DNA from: Opitutia bacterium
GTDB taxonomy: Bacteria; Verrucomicrobiota; Verrucomicrobiia; Opitutales; Opitutaceae
NCBI GenBank assembly: GCA_003142955.1
Contig: PLOH01000118.1
Span: 55,958-112,932 of the forward strand
Length of the DNA stretch: 56,975 nt
Direction of reading: 5' to 3'
Both the position numbers and the translations under genes were made by a program. Shown here one piece after another: positions 16,658 to 25,028 of the stretch (the first letter of the stretch is position 1; each line of letters starts with the position of its first letter). The notes beneath the pieces are model-generated. The model saw nothing but the letters and a program-made list of their open reading frames with translations, was not told where the DNA came from and made no database searches.

Positions 16658-18066
16658 CCTGGAAAACCAAGAACCGGTTAAACTCTGTGCTCGGGCTGAC
16701 CTTGAGCGATGGCCAGTTGCGGGCGGTTCAGGTGGCGCGGTCCAAAGCGACGATCAAGGTCGTCAACTCCGTTTCGGCGGCCCTGTCGCTCGATCTCCTC
16801 GATGAGAAGCCCGAGTTGATCGGGCGGGAAATCAGAAATCATCTCGACGCCGCCGGAATTCACGAACACGCCTGTGTGGTTGCGGTGCCGGCGAACTGGA
16901 TCATGAGCCAGCACACGAAAACCCCGGTCCTATCGCCCGAGGACTTGGACAGTTTCCTGCAGCTCGAGGCGGAGAAGGGATTCCCCTACGACGCGGCACA
17001 ACTGCAGATTGCGCGCTCGATTCACCGCTCTGCCGACGGGACTTATGTGACGCAGCTCGCCGTGCGCAAGGATCGGCTGGAGCTTCTCGCCGCGGTGGCC
17101 AAGGCGGCCCGGCTGAAACCCGTGAGTTTTACGCTTGGTCTCGCTGCCCTGCCGGGCGTGATCGCATCTCAAGGAAAGGGCCGCATCACCGTGGCGGTCG
17201 AAAGCACGGGAGCGACTTTGCTGGTCTCCGCCGGCGGTGGAATTGCGGCCTTTCGCACCTGCGAGGCCGCGATCGAATCCGCTGCGGGGGAGAACCTGGT
17301 CGACGGCGGCGCAGTGTCCCGTGAACTGCGCGTCACGTTCGAACAGGTGCCGACCGACTTGCGCGGCGATCTGCGGGAACTCTGCCTGTGCGGTGACGCG
17401 AAGATGGTGGATCAGCTGGCCGGGAGTCTCCGCGAATGGCCGGACACGGTGGGACTGAAGGTCGAGACGGGCGGGCCGCCCGGCAATCGTCTGGCTGACC
17501 AGATCGCGGAAGGCATTGCCAACCACTGGCTGACGCCAACGGGCTCCGAGGTGGAGTTTCTGCCACCGCGCCCGGGGCGCTGGTCGTTGCTGATGGCGCG
17601 CTACAACTCGAAGCGCCTCGCGACGGCTGGACTGGCGCTGGGTGGCGCCGTCGTGCTGGCCCTGGTGGCTTTCGGATGGCAGGAAATCCGGCTCCAACTG
17701 CTCCGGTCTGAATGGCGCGGGATGCAGGTACGGGCCGGCGTTCTCACGGAGATTCAGGACCGGATCCGGGATTATCGACCGTGGTATGACCGCTCCTTTC
17801 CCGATCTCCGTATTTTGGCGCGCGTCACCCAGTGCTTCCCGGACAACGGCAGCGTGACAGCGAGGTCCTTCGATATTCACCACGTGGCAAATGTCACGAC
17901 TGTCAACATCACCGGCACCGCCCAGGACGACCGGGCGTTGTTGCGGACGCAGGATCAACTGCGCAAGGCCAGGGAAATTCAGGGACTGAAGGTCGAGTCC
18001 ATCAGCGGGAAGATCCCGGCCCAGTTCACCTTCACGTTTCGCTGGATTGGAGGTTCCGGATCATGA
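16654..18066 (+). CDS. gspL: GspL-like assembly protein (PilM-like domain fused to a PilN-like domain)
   Basis: 470 residues. Residues 1-310 are an actin-like PilM/GspL cytoplasmic domain (LGLTLSDGQLRAVQVARS at the start; AVESTGATLLVSAGG in the middle). One transmembrane helix follows (TAGLALGGAVVLALVAFGW, ~328-346), then a PilN-like periplasmic coiled coil and ferredoxin-like domain (LLRSEWRGMQVRAGVLTEI; TTVNITGTAQDD). This is the arrangement of GspL, which recruits GspE to the inner membrane. ATGA overlap with gspK at 16654 and with the GspM-like gene at 18063. Confidence 0.88.
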   Translation: MTWKTKNRLNSVLGLTLSDGQLRAVQVARSKATIKVVNSVSAALSLDLLDEKPELIGREIRNHLDAAGIHEHACVVAVPANWIMSQHTKTPVLSPEDLDSFLQLEAEKGFPYDAAQLQIARSIHRSADGTYVTQLAVRKDRLELLAAVAKAARLKPVSFTLGLAALPGVIASQGKGRITVAVESTGATLLVSAGGGIAAFRTCEAAIESAAGENLVDGGAVSRELRVTFEQVPTDLRGDLRELCLCGDAKMVDQLAGSLREWPDTVGLKVETGGPPGNRLADQIAEGIANHWLTPTGSEVEFLPPRPGRWSLLMARYNSKRLATAGLALGGAVVLALVAFGWQEIRLQLLRSEWRGMQVRAGVLTEIQDRIRDYRPWYDRSFPDLRILARVTQCFPDNGSVTARSFDIHHVANVTTVNITGTAQDDRALLRTQDQLRKAREIQGLKVESISGKIPAQFTFTFRWIGGSGS

Positions 18067-18611
18067 TGACGAACATGCCAAAGCGCCAACGCTGGCTCAT
18101 CCTGCTCATCGGGGCCCTTCTGCTCCTGCTGGCCTTGGACCGGATCGTTTTCACGCCCCTCGTCAACGTCTGGCAGGCCCGCTCGGTCGAGATCAAGCAG
18201 CTAAAAGGATCCGTGGCCAGCGGCCGAAACATCATCGCGCGCGACGCGCACCTGCGGCAGGTCTGGGCCGAGATCCAGTCAGGCGCGCTGCCCAGGGACC
18301 CGGCGCAATCCGAATATGAGGTGTTGTCGGCGTTCGAAAGTTGTGGCCGGACAAGCGCCATCGAGCTCGGATCGATCAAGCCTCTTTGGAAGCACGGCGC
18401 GAACGACGTTTACTCTCTGCTGGAGTGCCGGCTGGACGCCACCGGCACCCTGCCCGCGTTGAGCCGTTTCCTGTACGAACTGGAGAAATCACCGTTGGCG
18501 ATGCACGCCGAGTCCGTCGAACTGGTCTCCCGGGACGACACCGGTCAGCGGCTGACGCTCAGCCTCACGGTCACCGGTTTGCGGCTGACTCCGCTGGAGG
18601 GCAAACCATGA
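18063..18611 (+). CDS. gspM: GspM/PilO-like assembly protein
   Basis: 182 residues: a short basic tail, one transmembrane helix (WLILLIGALLLLLALDRIVF), a coiled coil and a small alpha/beta domain (YEVLSAFESCGRTSAIELGSI; LSRFLYELEKSPLAMHAESVEL) that matches the PilO/GspM fold. GspM pairs with GspL in the inner-membrane platform. The ATG ATG at 18063 overlaps the stop of gspL. Sequence similarity within this family is low, so the name rests on the topology, the PilO-like SRFLYELEKSPL motif and the operon position. Confidence 0.82.
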   Translation: MMTNMPKRQRWLILLIGALLLLLALDRIVFTPLVNVWQARSVEIKQLKGSVASGRNIIARDAHLRQVWAEIQSGALPRDPAQSEYEVLSAFESCGRTSAIELGSIKPLWKHGANDVYSLLECRLDATGTLPALSRFLYELEKSPLAMHAESVELVSRDDTGQRLTLSLTVTGLRLTPLEGKP

Positions 18612-19249
18612 AACGATGCCATGCGGCTGAGATCGCTACCCAGGCTGGAGGGCGCTGCGCCGTCAGCGCCGCTCAGTGCCATGGCGGTGACGGCGCACCG
18701 CCCTCCAGCAAGATCATCGTCCTCGCCGCCGCCATCCTCCTCGGCCGAAGTCTCGCCGCTGACGCCAACTCGCTGGCACCGCCGCCCGCCGCCGCGCCGG
18801 CCGCCGCCAGCTTTGCCGCCTTTCGATTGATCGGCGACTGGAATATTTTCGATCCAAACCGGGTAGGCCGGAAAAACAGCGAGCCCCCGCCGCCGGCCGG
18901 CGATACGATTTCCCTCGTCGGAACGATGCAATACGAGAAAGGCCTGTTTGCCTTTTTCGACAGCCCTGACAGCAGCTATCGCAAAGCGCTCCGCGTCGGG
19001 GACGCGATCGCCCAATTCACGGTGACCCGCATCCTCGCCGACGGAGTCGAGCTCACGCGCGACTCGAAGCGGTTGTCGCTGACGATCGGCCAGCAACTTC
19101 ACCGGCCGGAGGGCGGGCAGTGGACCGTGACCGCCGCCCCCCGGGTTGACCGGGCTCCGGCCGCCAACAACGCGCCGGCGATTCCGGCGGATGCCTCGGA
19201 TGTTCTCAGACGACTGATGGAGCAAAGACAGAAACAATTGAAACAATGA
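18608..19249 (+). CDS. GspC-like T2SS protein carrying an in-frame palindromic insert
   Basis: 213 residues. The middle (residues ~75-165) looks like a GspC/PilP homology-region domain: GDWNIFDPNRVG, DTISLVGTMQYEKGLFAFF, ALRVGDAIAQFTVTRILADG, a domain that contacts the secretin N0 domain. The C-terminal ~45 residues are Ala/Pro-rich and then charged. The export signal KIIVLAAAILLGRSLAADAN begins only at residue ~35 because bases 18644-18709, a 66-bp perfect-ended palindrome, are read as 22 extra codons in front of it. Overlaps gspM (18608-18611) and the first gspD gene (19246-19249) by 4 bases. No PDZ domain is seen. Confidence 0.75.
   Translation: MKRCHAAEIATQAGGRCAVSAAQCHGGDGAPPSSKIIVLAAAILLGRSLAADANSLAPPPAAAPAAASFAAFRLIGDWNIFDPNRVGRKNSEPPPPAGDTISLVGTMQYEKGLFAFFDSPDSSYRKALRVGDAIAQFTVTRILADGVELTRDSKRLSLTIGQQLHRPEGGQWTVTAAPRVDRAPAANNAPAIPADASDVLRRLMEQRQKQLKQ
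18644..18709. repeat. 66-bp palindrome inside the GspC-like gene
   Basis: Arms GCTGGAGGGCG (18644-18654) and CGCCCTCCAGC (18699-18709), with inner complementary stretches GCGCCGTCAGCGCC and GGCGGTGACGGCGC. It has the same TGGAGGGC ends as the intergenic element at 3677-3758. Its length is 22 codons, so the reading frame is preserved. Confidence 0.75.
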
Positions 19250-20496
19250 AAACCAATCTGCTTATTCCTACTCTGTGGCTTGGATTCGCCGCGCTCGCCG
19301 CAAGTGGCCGGGCCCAGCCAGCTCCGCCGTCGCCCGCAACGGATGGCGCCACGCCTGTTGCGGACACCGGTTCATCGGCGAATCCGGGGCCCGGACTGCG
19401 GTTCAACTTTCGCGGCGCGCCGCTCGAGACGGTGTTGAACTACCTGAGCGACGCCGCCGGCTTTGTCATCGTGCTCGAAACGCCGGTGAGCGGCACGGTG
19501 GACATGTGGAGCGCCCAGCCGGTTTCGAAGGAAGAGGCGGTGCAGCTGCTCAATGTCGCGCTGAACAAGAATGGCTACTGCGCCAGCGTCCATGGCCGGA
19601 ACTTGATCGTGACTTCGAAGGACGACGCCAAAAAACAAAACATCCCGATTCATACCGGCAATAACCCCGAGGAAATTCCGCTGACCGCCGACATGGTGAT
19701 GCAGATCATTCCGCTGCGCCACATCGACGCGACGCAGGCGGCAAAAGACCTCGGCACCCTGATGCCGGGTTCGGCGACGCTCACGGCCAACCAGGATAGC
19801 AACTCGCTCGTCGTCACCGATACGGAGATGAACATCCACCACATCGTGGAAATCGTGTCGGCACTCGACCGGTCGATCGAGACCGTCTCCACCACCCGGG
19901 TTTTCCAGCTGAAGAATGCGGATCCGATCGAGATGGCCCAATTGATCACGAATCTGTACGGGATCTCCACCCCGGCCGCCGGCAATGTCGGCCAATTCCG
20001 AGGGGGGCCGGGCGGCTTCTTTGGCGGGGGCTTTTTCGGCGGTGGTTTCGGAGGCGGGGGGGGAGGCGCTGGTGCCGTCGGCGCGGCCGGCCAAGGGGGA
20101 GGAGCCTTCCGCGGTGGCGCGGCAAACCAGACCGGAGCCGGCGCCCGCACCGGCGCCACCAGCGGTCGAAACACTCCCGTGACGGCGGTCGCAGATCCGC
20201 GGACCTTCTCGATTGTCGTCAGTGCCTCGAAGGACCAGATGCCGGACATCGCCGAGATGGTGGCCCGGTTGGATTACAGCTCAGCCCGTAAACAAAAGGC
20301 TTTTATCATCACGGTGCAAAATGCGGATGTGCAACAGGTGCAAACGGTGCTGCAAAATCTTTTCCAAAGCAGCGTCTCCCGGAATTCGAGCACGACGCAG
20401 GCTGATCCGTTGAGCTCGCGCGCAACCACCAACGCCCAGCCGACCAACGCCGCCCCGGTTCTCAATCTGGGCAGCAGTTCGTCGGCGGCCCATTGA
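19246..20496 (+). CDS. gspD: Split secretin GspD, periplasmic N-domain half
   Basis: 416 residues with a signal peptide (MKTNLLIPTLWLGFAALAAS). Domains in order: N0 (~48-130, LRFNFRGAPLETVLNYLSD), N1 (~150-205, MQIIPLRHIDATQAAKDL then NSLVVTDTEMN), N2 (~215-345, RVFQLKNADPIEMAQLI, interrupted by a ~60-residue Gly-rich loop, then TFSIVVSASKDQMPDIAEMV) and only the first half of N3 (FIITVQNADVQQVQTVLQNLF). It ends there with a Ser/Asn linker and a stop; there is no beta-barrel secretin domain. The rest of N3 and the barrel are encoded by the next gene. It overlaps the GspC-like gene by 4 bases. Confidence 0.9.
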   Translation: MKTNLLIPTLWLGFAALAASGRAQPAPPSPATDGATPVADTGSSANPGPGLRFNFRGAPLETVLNYLSDAAGFVIVLETPVSGTVDMWSAQPVSKEEAVQLLNVALNKNGYCASVHGRNLIVTSKDDAKKQNIPIHTGNNPEEIPLTADMVMQIIPLRHIDATQAAKDLGTLMPGSATLTANQDSNSLVVTDTEMNIHHIVEIVSALDRSIETVSTTRVFQLKNADPIEMAQLITNLYGISTPAAGNVGQFRGGPGGFFGGGFFGGGFGGGGGGAGAVGAAGQGGGAFRGGAANQTGAGARTGATSGRNTPVTAVADPRTFSIVVSASKDQMPDIAEMVARLDYSSARKQKAFIITVQNADVQQVQTVLQNLFQSSVSRNSSTTQADPLSSRATTNAQPTNAAPVLNLGSSSSAAH

Positions 20497-20526
20497 GACT
20501 CCATGCGGGGGCAGGCAAATCTTACA

Positions 20527-20575
20527 TCGAAATCGCGAGCAAGCTCGCTTCCTACAATTTGCACAAACACGTCTC
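20527..20575. repeat. REPIN-A half copy between the two gspD genes
   Basis: AATCGCGAGCAAGCTCGCTTCCTACAATTTGCA matches, in reverse orientation, one arm of the repeat found in full at 40351-40494 and 41848-41989. It lies in the 131-base space between the gspD halves. No T-run is present, so terminator function is doubtful. Confidence 0.75.
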
Positions 20576-20627
20576 ACCGGACCTTGCCCTGACGGCGGTC
20601 TGAAAACACGGGGAAAAGTCTACTCCC

Positions 20628-21842
20628 ATGACATCACAATTATTTCGAAGGTGGATTCGCAACCTCCTCTCCGCCGGCTTGATTCTTCTAGGCTCAAGCC
20701 AGGCCACGGCCCAACAGACGACGGGAGCAGCCCGCCCCGGCGGCACCGCGGGCGGGATTGGCGGTGGGCTCGGTGGCGTCATCGGCGGCGGTGGAGCGAG
20801 CAGCAACGCCAGCGCCACCCGACAATACACCAATTCGACGATGCTGGGCGATGCTCTGATCACCAGCGACATGGATTCACGCAGCCTCATCGTCGTCACC
20901 GATGATCAGACCTTCGAAGTCATCAAGACGATCGTCGCCGGCCTCGACCAACCCCGACCGCAGGTGCTGATCGACTGCGTCTTCGTCCAGGTCACTCATA
21001 CCAATGAATTGGACCTCGGGACGGAGCTGAACTACACGGGCCCTGACGGCATCGGCCTCAATGCCACGGGCATCGCCTCGACCCAATTCGGATTAAATGG
21101 AACCGCTCCGAACGGTTTGATCAATCAGGCCCCGGCGGTGGGCAGCACGCCGAGCCCGGCTTCGCCCAGCAGCAACGGCGCCTTCTATGCCCTCACCGGA
21201 AGAAACGTGAACGCAACGATCCACGCATTAGCGGCCAACAACAAGACGGAGGTCCTCTCCCGACCGACGATTCTGACGCGCAGCAACCAGCAGGCGACGA
21301 TCCTGGTCGGCGAACAGATTCCGCTCGTCACCGGTTTTACGCCAATTGCCGTTGGCAACCAGACCACCTTCGAGAATACCGTTGTGCAGACGGACATCGG
21401 CATCAGTCTCAAAGTGACGCCGTTCATCACGGCGGAAGGGAATGTCGAAATGATTCTGGATCCGGAGATCTCGTCGTTGAGCTCTGATACCGTCGCAATT
21501 GGCAATGGGGTGAATTCTCCCATCATCAACCTGATCTCGGCCGACACGGTAATTGTCACCCCCAACAACCAGACGGTCGTCATCGGCGGCCTCATGTCTA
21601 CGCAAACGACTCAGGTGGAGAACAAGGTGCCTCTGCTGGGCGATATTCCTTTGCTGGGCTATGCGTTCAAGTATAAGACAAAGAACAAGCAGAAGACCGA
21701 GCTCATCGTTTTTTTGACGCCGCACATCGTGCGCAGTCCGGATGACCTGTCGCGTTTGGCGAAGCAAGAAAACGCCCGATTGGAAATGATGCCCAAGGCG
21801 TTCGAGAAGAAAGAACTGAACCATTACGTCCCAAGCCCCTAG
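20628..21842 (+). CDS. gspD: Split secretin GspD, outer-membrane barrel half
   Basis: 404 residues with its own signal peptide (LSAGLILLGSSQATA). After a Gly-rich linker it resumes with the second half of N3 (DALITSDMDSRSLIVVTDDQ, TFEVIKTIVAGLDQPRPQVLI), then the full secretin domain: VLSRPTILTRSNQQATILVG, GEQIPLVTG, VVQTDIGISLKVTPFI, VVIGGLMSTQTT, VPLLGDIPLLGYAFKYKTK and ELIVFLTPHIV. This is the outer-membrane channel. It is in a different frame from the N-half and 131 bases further on. A GGGGAAAAG sequence upstream may serve as ribosome-binding site. No T2SS pilotin gene is visible. Confidence 0.93.
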   Translation: MTSQLFRRWIRNLLSAGLILLGSSQATAQQTTGAARPGGTAGGIGGGLGGVIGGGGASSNASATRQYTNSTMLGDALITSDMDSRSLIVVTDDQTFEVIKTIVAGLDQPRPQVLIDCVFVQVTHTNELDLGTELNYTGPDGIGLNATGIASTQFGLNGTAPNGLINQAPAVGSTPSPASPSSNGAFYALTGRNVNATIHALAANNKTEVLSRPTILTRSNQQATILVGEQIPLVTGFTPIAVGNQTTFENTVVQTDIGISLKVTPFITAEGNVEMILDPEISSLSSDTVAIGNGVNSPIINLISADTVIVTPNNQTVVIGGLMSTQTTQVENKVPLLGDIPLLGYAFKYKTKNKQKTELIVFLTPHIVRSPDDLSRLAKQENARLEMMPKAFEKKELNHYVPSP

Positions 21843-21880
21843 CGCGCATGTTTCTCAGCGCGGCAGCGCCGCAGCCAAAG

Positions 21881-21928
21881 GTGGCGCCGGTCTGCGACCG
21901 GCGATCGCCAGTCGCAGACTGGCGCTAC
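21881..21928. repeat. Double-hairpin REP-like element
   Basis: Two hairpins back to back, GCCGGTCTGCGACCGGC and GCCAGTCGCAGACTGGC, inside an outer dyad (GTGGCGCC...GGCGCTAC). It is the only feature I can see in the gap 21843-22187 after the T2SS operon, and may protect or end the operon transcript. Confidence 0.65.
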
Positions 21929-22187
21929 ATGGCTGTCCGGTTTCCTCGACGAAAATGCAGAATCAGCGCTCCCAGCGTCCAATTGAACGGATAGTAACGC
22001 GGCCTTCGCCATCGCTACGGCCATTCGACCGGCAGCGCTACCTATGGTGGCGATAGTCAAGGGATATGCGGGCAAAGAAGCCCCTCTCCGCATGGCGTCT
22101 GCTCCAATCAAACGTGGGCGAGTCTTCCGGCTGGCATGAGCTATCACTCGCATTTTCCAGGCCGCAGGCTATAGCAAGAGAAAGCCC

Positions 22188-22781
22188 ATGCCCGAGACAT
22201 TCCAAACCAGGATCCCTACCCTGTCGGATTCGGAACTGGAGGAATATCTGCGTAATTATTCCAGATTTGAACCTGAGGCCGTTGAAGCCGCGCTGGCGGA
22301 ACTGAGGAAGCGTGGCCATGGCATATCCGACGATGAAATCAATGCCATCAGGACCAGCATGCGGGAGCGTGACACCGGGAATAGCCGCCAAGATCCCGAT
22401 CGGAGGAATCAGGCCATTCCCGGCCGTTTCAGGATGGGGCAGAGGCAAATCCGTGATGTTGCCGTGATGCTATTGGCGCTGGGTCTGGGCAGCGCGCTCA
22501 CAATCTATTTCACGGCCGGTCCAACGCCTGCGGATCCCTTGGGTTATGATCCCCTGGACACCAAGAAATATCTGCGGGAGTTGGAGCTCTACGGGGGAAA
22601 GGCAAATGTCCTTTCCGTCGAGTTCCGGCAATGGTTCTCCGGGCTGTGGCACGGCAGATCGCTGGCAGCCACGGTTGCCGTGCTGACCGTTTTGTTCGCA
22701 TTCGCATTCTGGATCGTCGCGAGCAACCAGGTGCCCGACGATGGCACGGGAGATGAAACAAAGCCGAAAGAGGCGTCCTGA
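22188..22781 (+). CDS. Two-TM membrane protein, unknown function
   Basis: 197 residues. The soluble N-terminal ~85 residues include PTLSDSELEEYLRNYSRF and AVEAALAELRKRGHGISDDE, a helical motif in which a residue run resembling an amphipathic zipper precedes a basic linker. Two hydrophobic helices follow (VAVMLLALGLGSALTIYF ~90-107 and AATVAVLTVLFAFAFWIVAS ~160-178) with a ~50-residue loop between, and an acidic tail. An AAGAGAAAG sequence before the ATG can serve as ribosome-binding site. I do not recognise the family. It stands alone on the plus strand after the T2SS operon. Confidence 0.75.
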   Translation: MPETFQTRIPTLSDSELEEYLRNYSRFEPEAVEAALAELRKRGHGISDDEINAIRTSMRERDTGNSRQDPDRRNQAIPGRFRMGQRQIRDVAVMLLALGLGSALTIYFTAGPTPADPLGYDPLDTKKYLRELELYGGKANVLSVEFRQWFSGLWHGRSLAATVAVLTVLFAFAFWIVASNQVPDDGTGDETKPKEAS

Positions 22782-22803
22782 TCTTTCTCTTTCATTCTGC
22801 GCC

Positions 22804-22827
22804 TTAGGGGTAGAGCGCTATCCCTAA
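22804..22827. terminator. Hairpin after the two-TM protein gene
   Basis: TTAGGGGTAG-AGCG-CTATCCCTAA, a near-perfect 10-bp stem with a 4-base loop 22 bases after the stop codon. There is no T-run, so termination is only a guess. The remaining gap to 23100 shows a few GC-rich short dyads and no gene. Confidence 0.4.
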
Positions 22828-23100
22828 CGCGCAAAGACGGCCTGGGGACAGCGGTGCCACCCCGGCCCGCATCCGCGGGCCAGTCCCGTCTTGGAAGGGA
22901 TGCGGAGTACATCGGCGATTTCCTGGTTCCCACAACTCGTCACCGTCCTTGGATCAGCACCTTCCAATTTTAACTGCAGTGAGCCCCCGGCAGCGCGAGA
23001 AAACCCTCAAGTTGCGCGGTACCGCACCGAATGATTTCGGTAGCCACTTCAACTGACAAGGCCGTCATCGTTCCCAACCCTTAATTGAAAGGTCAGTCCC

Positions 23101-23493
23101 ATGTCAGTGTCAGCTATATCTTCATCCGCCGGGCTTACGCCTGCTGCTTGGCAGAGTCAGATCGGGCAGGTTCAATCCGACTTTCAGGCGCTCGGCAAGG
23201 CGCTGAAGTCCGGCGATCTCACTGCCGCCCAACAGGCCTACGCCACCCTCCAGCAAGACCTCCCCGCCAGCCAGTCGTCCTCCTCCTCTACGGGCAATAA
23301 TCCGTTGAGTGCGATCGGCCAGGCGCTCCAGTCCGGCAATCTCACCGCGGCGCAGCAAGCGTTCACCGCCCTCCGGGGTCACAACCATGGCCACCATCAC
23401 CATGGCGGTGGCAGTGCCGTCGCATCTGCCGCCACCACGCCGGCCAGTGCCACCACTGGAACCACGGGCACCAGCCTGAATGCGGTCGCTTGA
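23101..23493 (+). CDS. Small repeat protein with His-rich tail
   Basis: 130 residues without a signal peptide or TM segment. Two near-identical repeats: FQALGKALKSGDLTAAQQAY (residues ~24-43) and the matching IGQALQSGNLTAAQQAFTAL, separated by a Ser-rich linker, followed by a metal-binding-like HNHGHHHHGG stretch and an Ala/Thr tail. AAAGGT precedes the ATG by ~7 bases. This compact two-repeat architecture is familiar from uncharacterised soil-bacterial proteins, but I know no function; the His cluster suggests metal binding (inference). Convergent with the glycosidase gene. Confidence 0.7.
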   Translation: MSVSAISSSAGLTPAAWQSQIGQVQSDFQALGKALKSGDLTAAQQAYATLQQDLPASQSSSSSTGNNPLSAIGQALQSGNLTAAQQAFTALRGHNHGHHHHGGGSAVASAATTPASATTGTTGTSLNAVA

Positions 23494-23540
23494 ACGGCTG
23501 GTTCCTGCCGCGACTGGAGCCTTAGCAATTCCCTGCCCGG

Positions 23541-24989
23541 TCAGTTGCCGCTGCCCGGGTTGGCGAAGACGGAGGCGGGTTCGATCACGCGCCTCGTCAG
23601 GCCTGGGCCAAACCAAGTCAGGTGCAGGCTGGCCACTCCGGTTGCGTGGACATAGCGTGCGCTGAACCCGTAGTCTTTTCCGCCGATGAGCTGGATGATG
23701 CCGGTCGCTTCCGCCTGGCCGGGTGTGGTCTTGTCGATGACCTTCCTGCCGTCGACTGAGAGCGACACCCAGTGATCGCAGTCGACGTTGATCGTGTAGG
23801 CGCCGGTCGCCGGCGGGATGATCGAACCCGTGTACTCGATGGAGAACCGTTCCCGGGGAATGCGCGCCGTCGCATCGGGAGAACCAACGCCGGGCTCGTC
23901 GACCAGATCAAAGTCGATGAACGGAACGATGGAGGTCTTGGCGAGCGTCTTGAATCCGGCGTCGGCGAAATACTTCACGGTGAAGAAATGCGTCTCCGCG
24001 AACTTCTTGGGCCCAAGCAGCGCCTGCACATCTTCCACGGCCCAAGGATGACCGTCGGGATAGACGATGCCATGGAAGGGTGTGACCGCCTCGTCGCGCC
24101 GCGGCTTGTCGCGATCTTCGTCCCAGGCAAACCGGCAGTTGTCCCGGCCAATGCCGCATTCCCACATGATGAACCCGGTCTTCCCGCGGAAATGGGCAAC
24201 GACGCCCGGGACGCTCTGCCCCTGCCGGTTCATGCACTCGGTGTTCAACGACTGCGGATCGCCCACGTAGTTGTAATTTCCATACTCATGCCACGAGCGA
24301 AAATCGGAAAACGGCTCGCCGGAGTATTCCCGGCCCGTGGCGGTCGCGGGGATCCGCGTGCCGGTTTCCTTGATCCAGCCGGCGGCGTCCTTTTCCAGCC
24401 GCAGGGTTTCAGGCGATTTCGTCGGCTCGTTGTAGATCTCCCAGAAGGCGATCCGCGCGTCATCCCGGTGCGCGCGGACAATGTCCTGCACATAGGCCTG
24501 CAGCCGCGCCCGATGCTCGGCGTAGTGCGCCTGCACCTGCGCGCCGGGTGAAACCAGCCACCGGCTGTTGTGCACGCCGGGCAGCGGCGCCGGATAGTGG
24601 TAGTCCGGCGACAGCAGTTCTTCCGGCGGCTGGTTCCAGCAGTCGTCGAAGAACACGAATTCCGTTTTGATGCCGTAGCGGTTGGCGCGTTGCAGGAAGT
24701 CTTCAATGTCCCGCAACAACACGTCCTTCTTTTTCAAATAGACGTAATAGTGCAGGTAAACGCGGACCACATTGATGCCATAAACCGAGGCCGAGTGGAG
24801 TTCGCGATCGTTGACCGCCGGATTGTATTCATCCCACTGCTGCGCTTCATTCACCGCGTTCGTGGGCACGAAAACGGCCCCCTGCACCCAGGTCCAATCG
24901 CGCGGTTCCCGGGGCGACAAAGGGGCGGCGGCCAAGCCCACGAATGCGAGCCCGAGCACAAGGAGAAGGGCCAGCGTTGCTTTCGTCAT
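23541..24989 (-). CDS. Secreted clan GH-A glycoside hydrolase with C-terminal PA14 domain
   Basis: 482 residues from the ATG at 24989; the open frame continues 12 codons upstream but only this start gives a proper signal peptide (MTKATLALLLVLGLAFVGLA). A TIM-barrel catalytic part follows with INVVRVYLHYY, the acid/base Glu188 in WEIYNEP and a candidate nucleophile Glu277 in MWECG. This pattern is typical of GH5-like enzymes acting on plant or microbial polysaccharides. Residues ~390-475 are a PA14-type carbohydrate-binding domain (SIEYTGSIIPPATGAYTI, DHWVSLSVDGRKVID). Exact GH family and substrate cannot be set by eye. The hybrid kinase gene ends 39 bases upstream on the same strand. Confidence 0.85.
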   Translation of the reverse strand: MTKATLALLLVLGLAFVGLAAAPLSPREPRDWTWVQGAVFVPTNAVNEAQQWDEYNPAVNDRELHSASVYGINVVRVYLHYYVYLKKKDVLLRDIEDFLQRANRYGIKTEFVFFDDCWNQPPEELLSPDYHYPAPLPGVHNSRWLVSPGAQVQAHYAEHRARLQAYVQDIVRAHRDDARIAFWEIYNEPTKSPETLRLEKDAAGWIKETGTRIPATATGREYSGEPFSDFRSWHEYGNYNYVGDPQSLNTECMNRQGQSVPGVVAHFRGKTGFIMWECGIGRDNCRFAWDEDRDKPRRDEAVTPFHGIVYPDGHPWAVEDVQALLGPKKFAETHFFTVKYFADAGFKTLAKTSIVPFIDFDLVDEPGVGSPDATARIPRERFSIEYTGSIIPPATGAYTINVDCDHWVSLSVDGRKVIDKTTPGQAEATGIIQLIGGKDYGFSARYVHATGVASLHLTWFGPGLTRRVIEPASVFANPGSGN

Positions 24990-25028
24990 GGTGCTGAGTG
25001 GAGGGACGTAAGCCCGGAGAGGCAAGAC

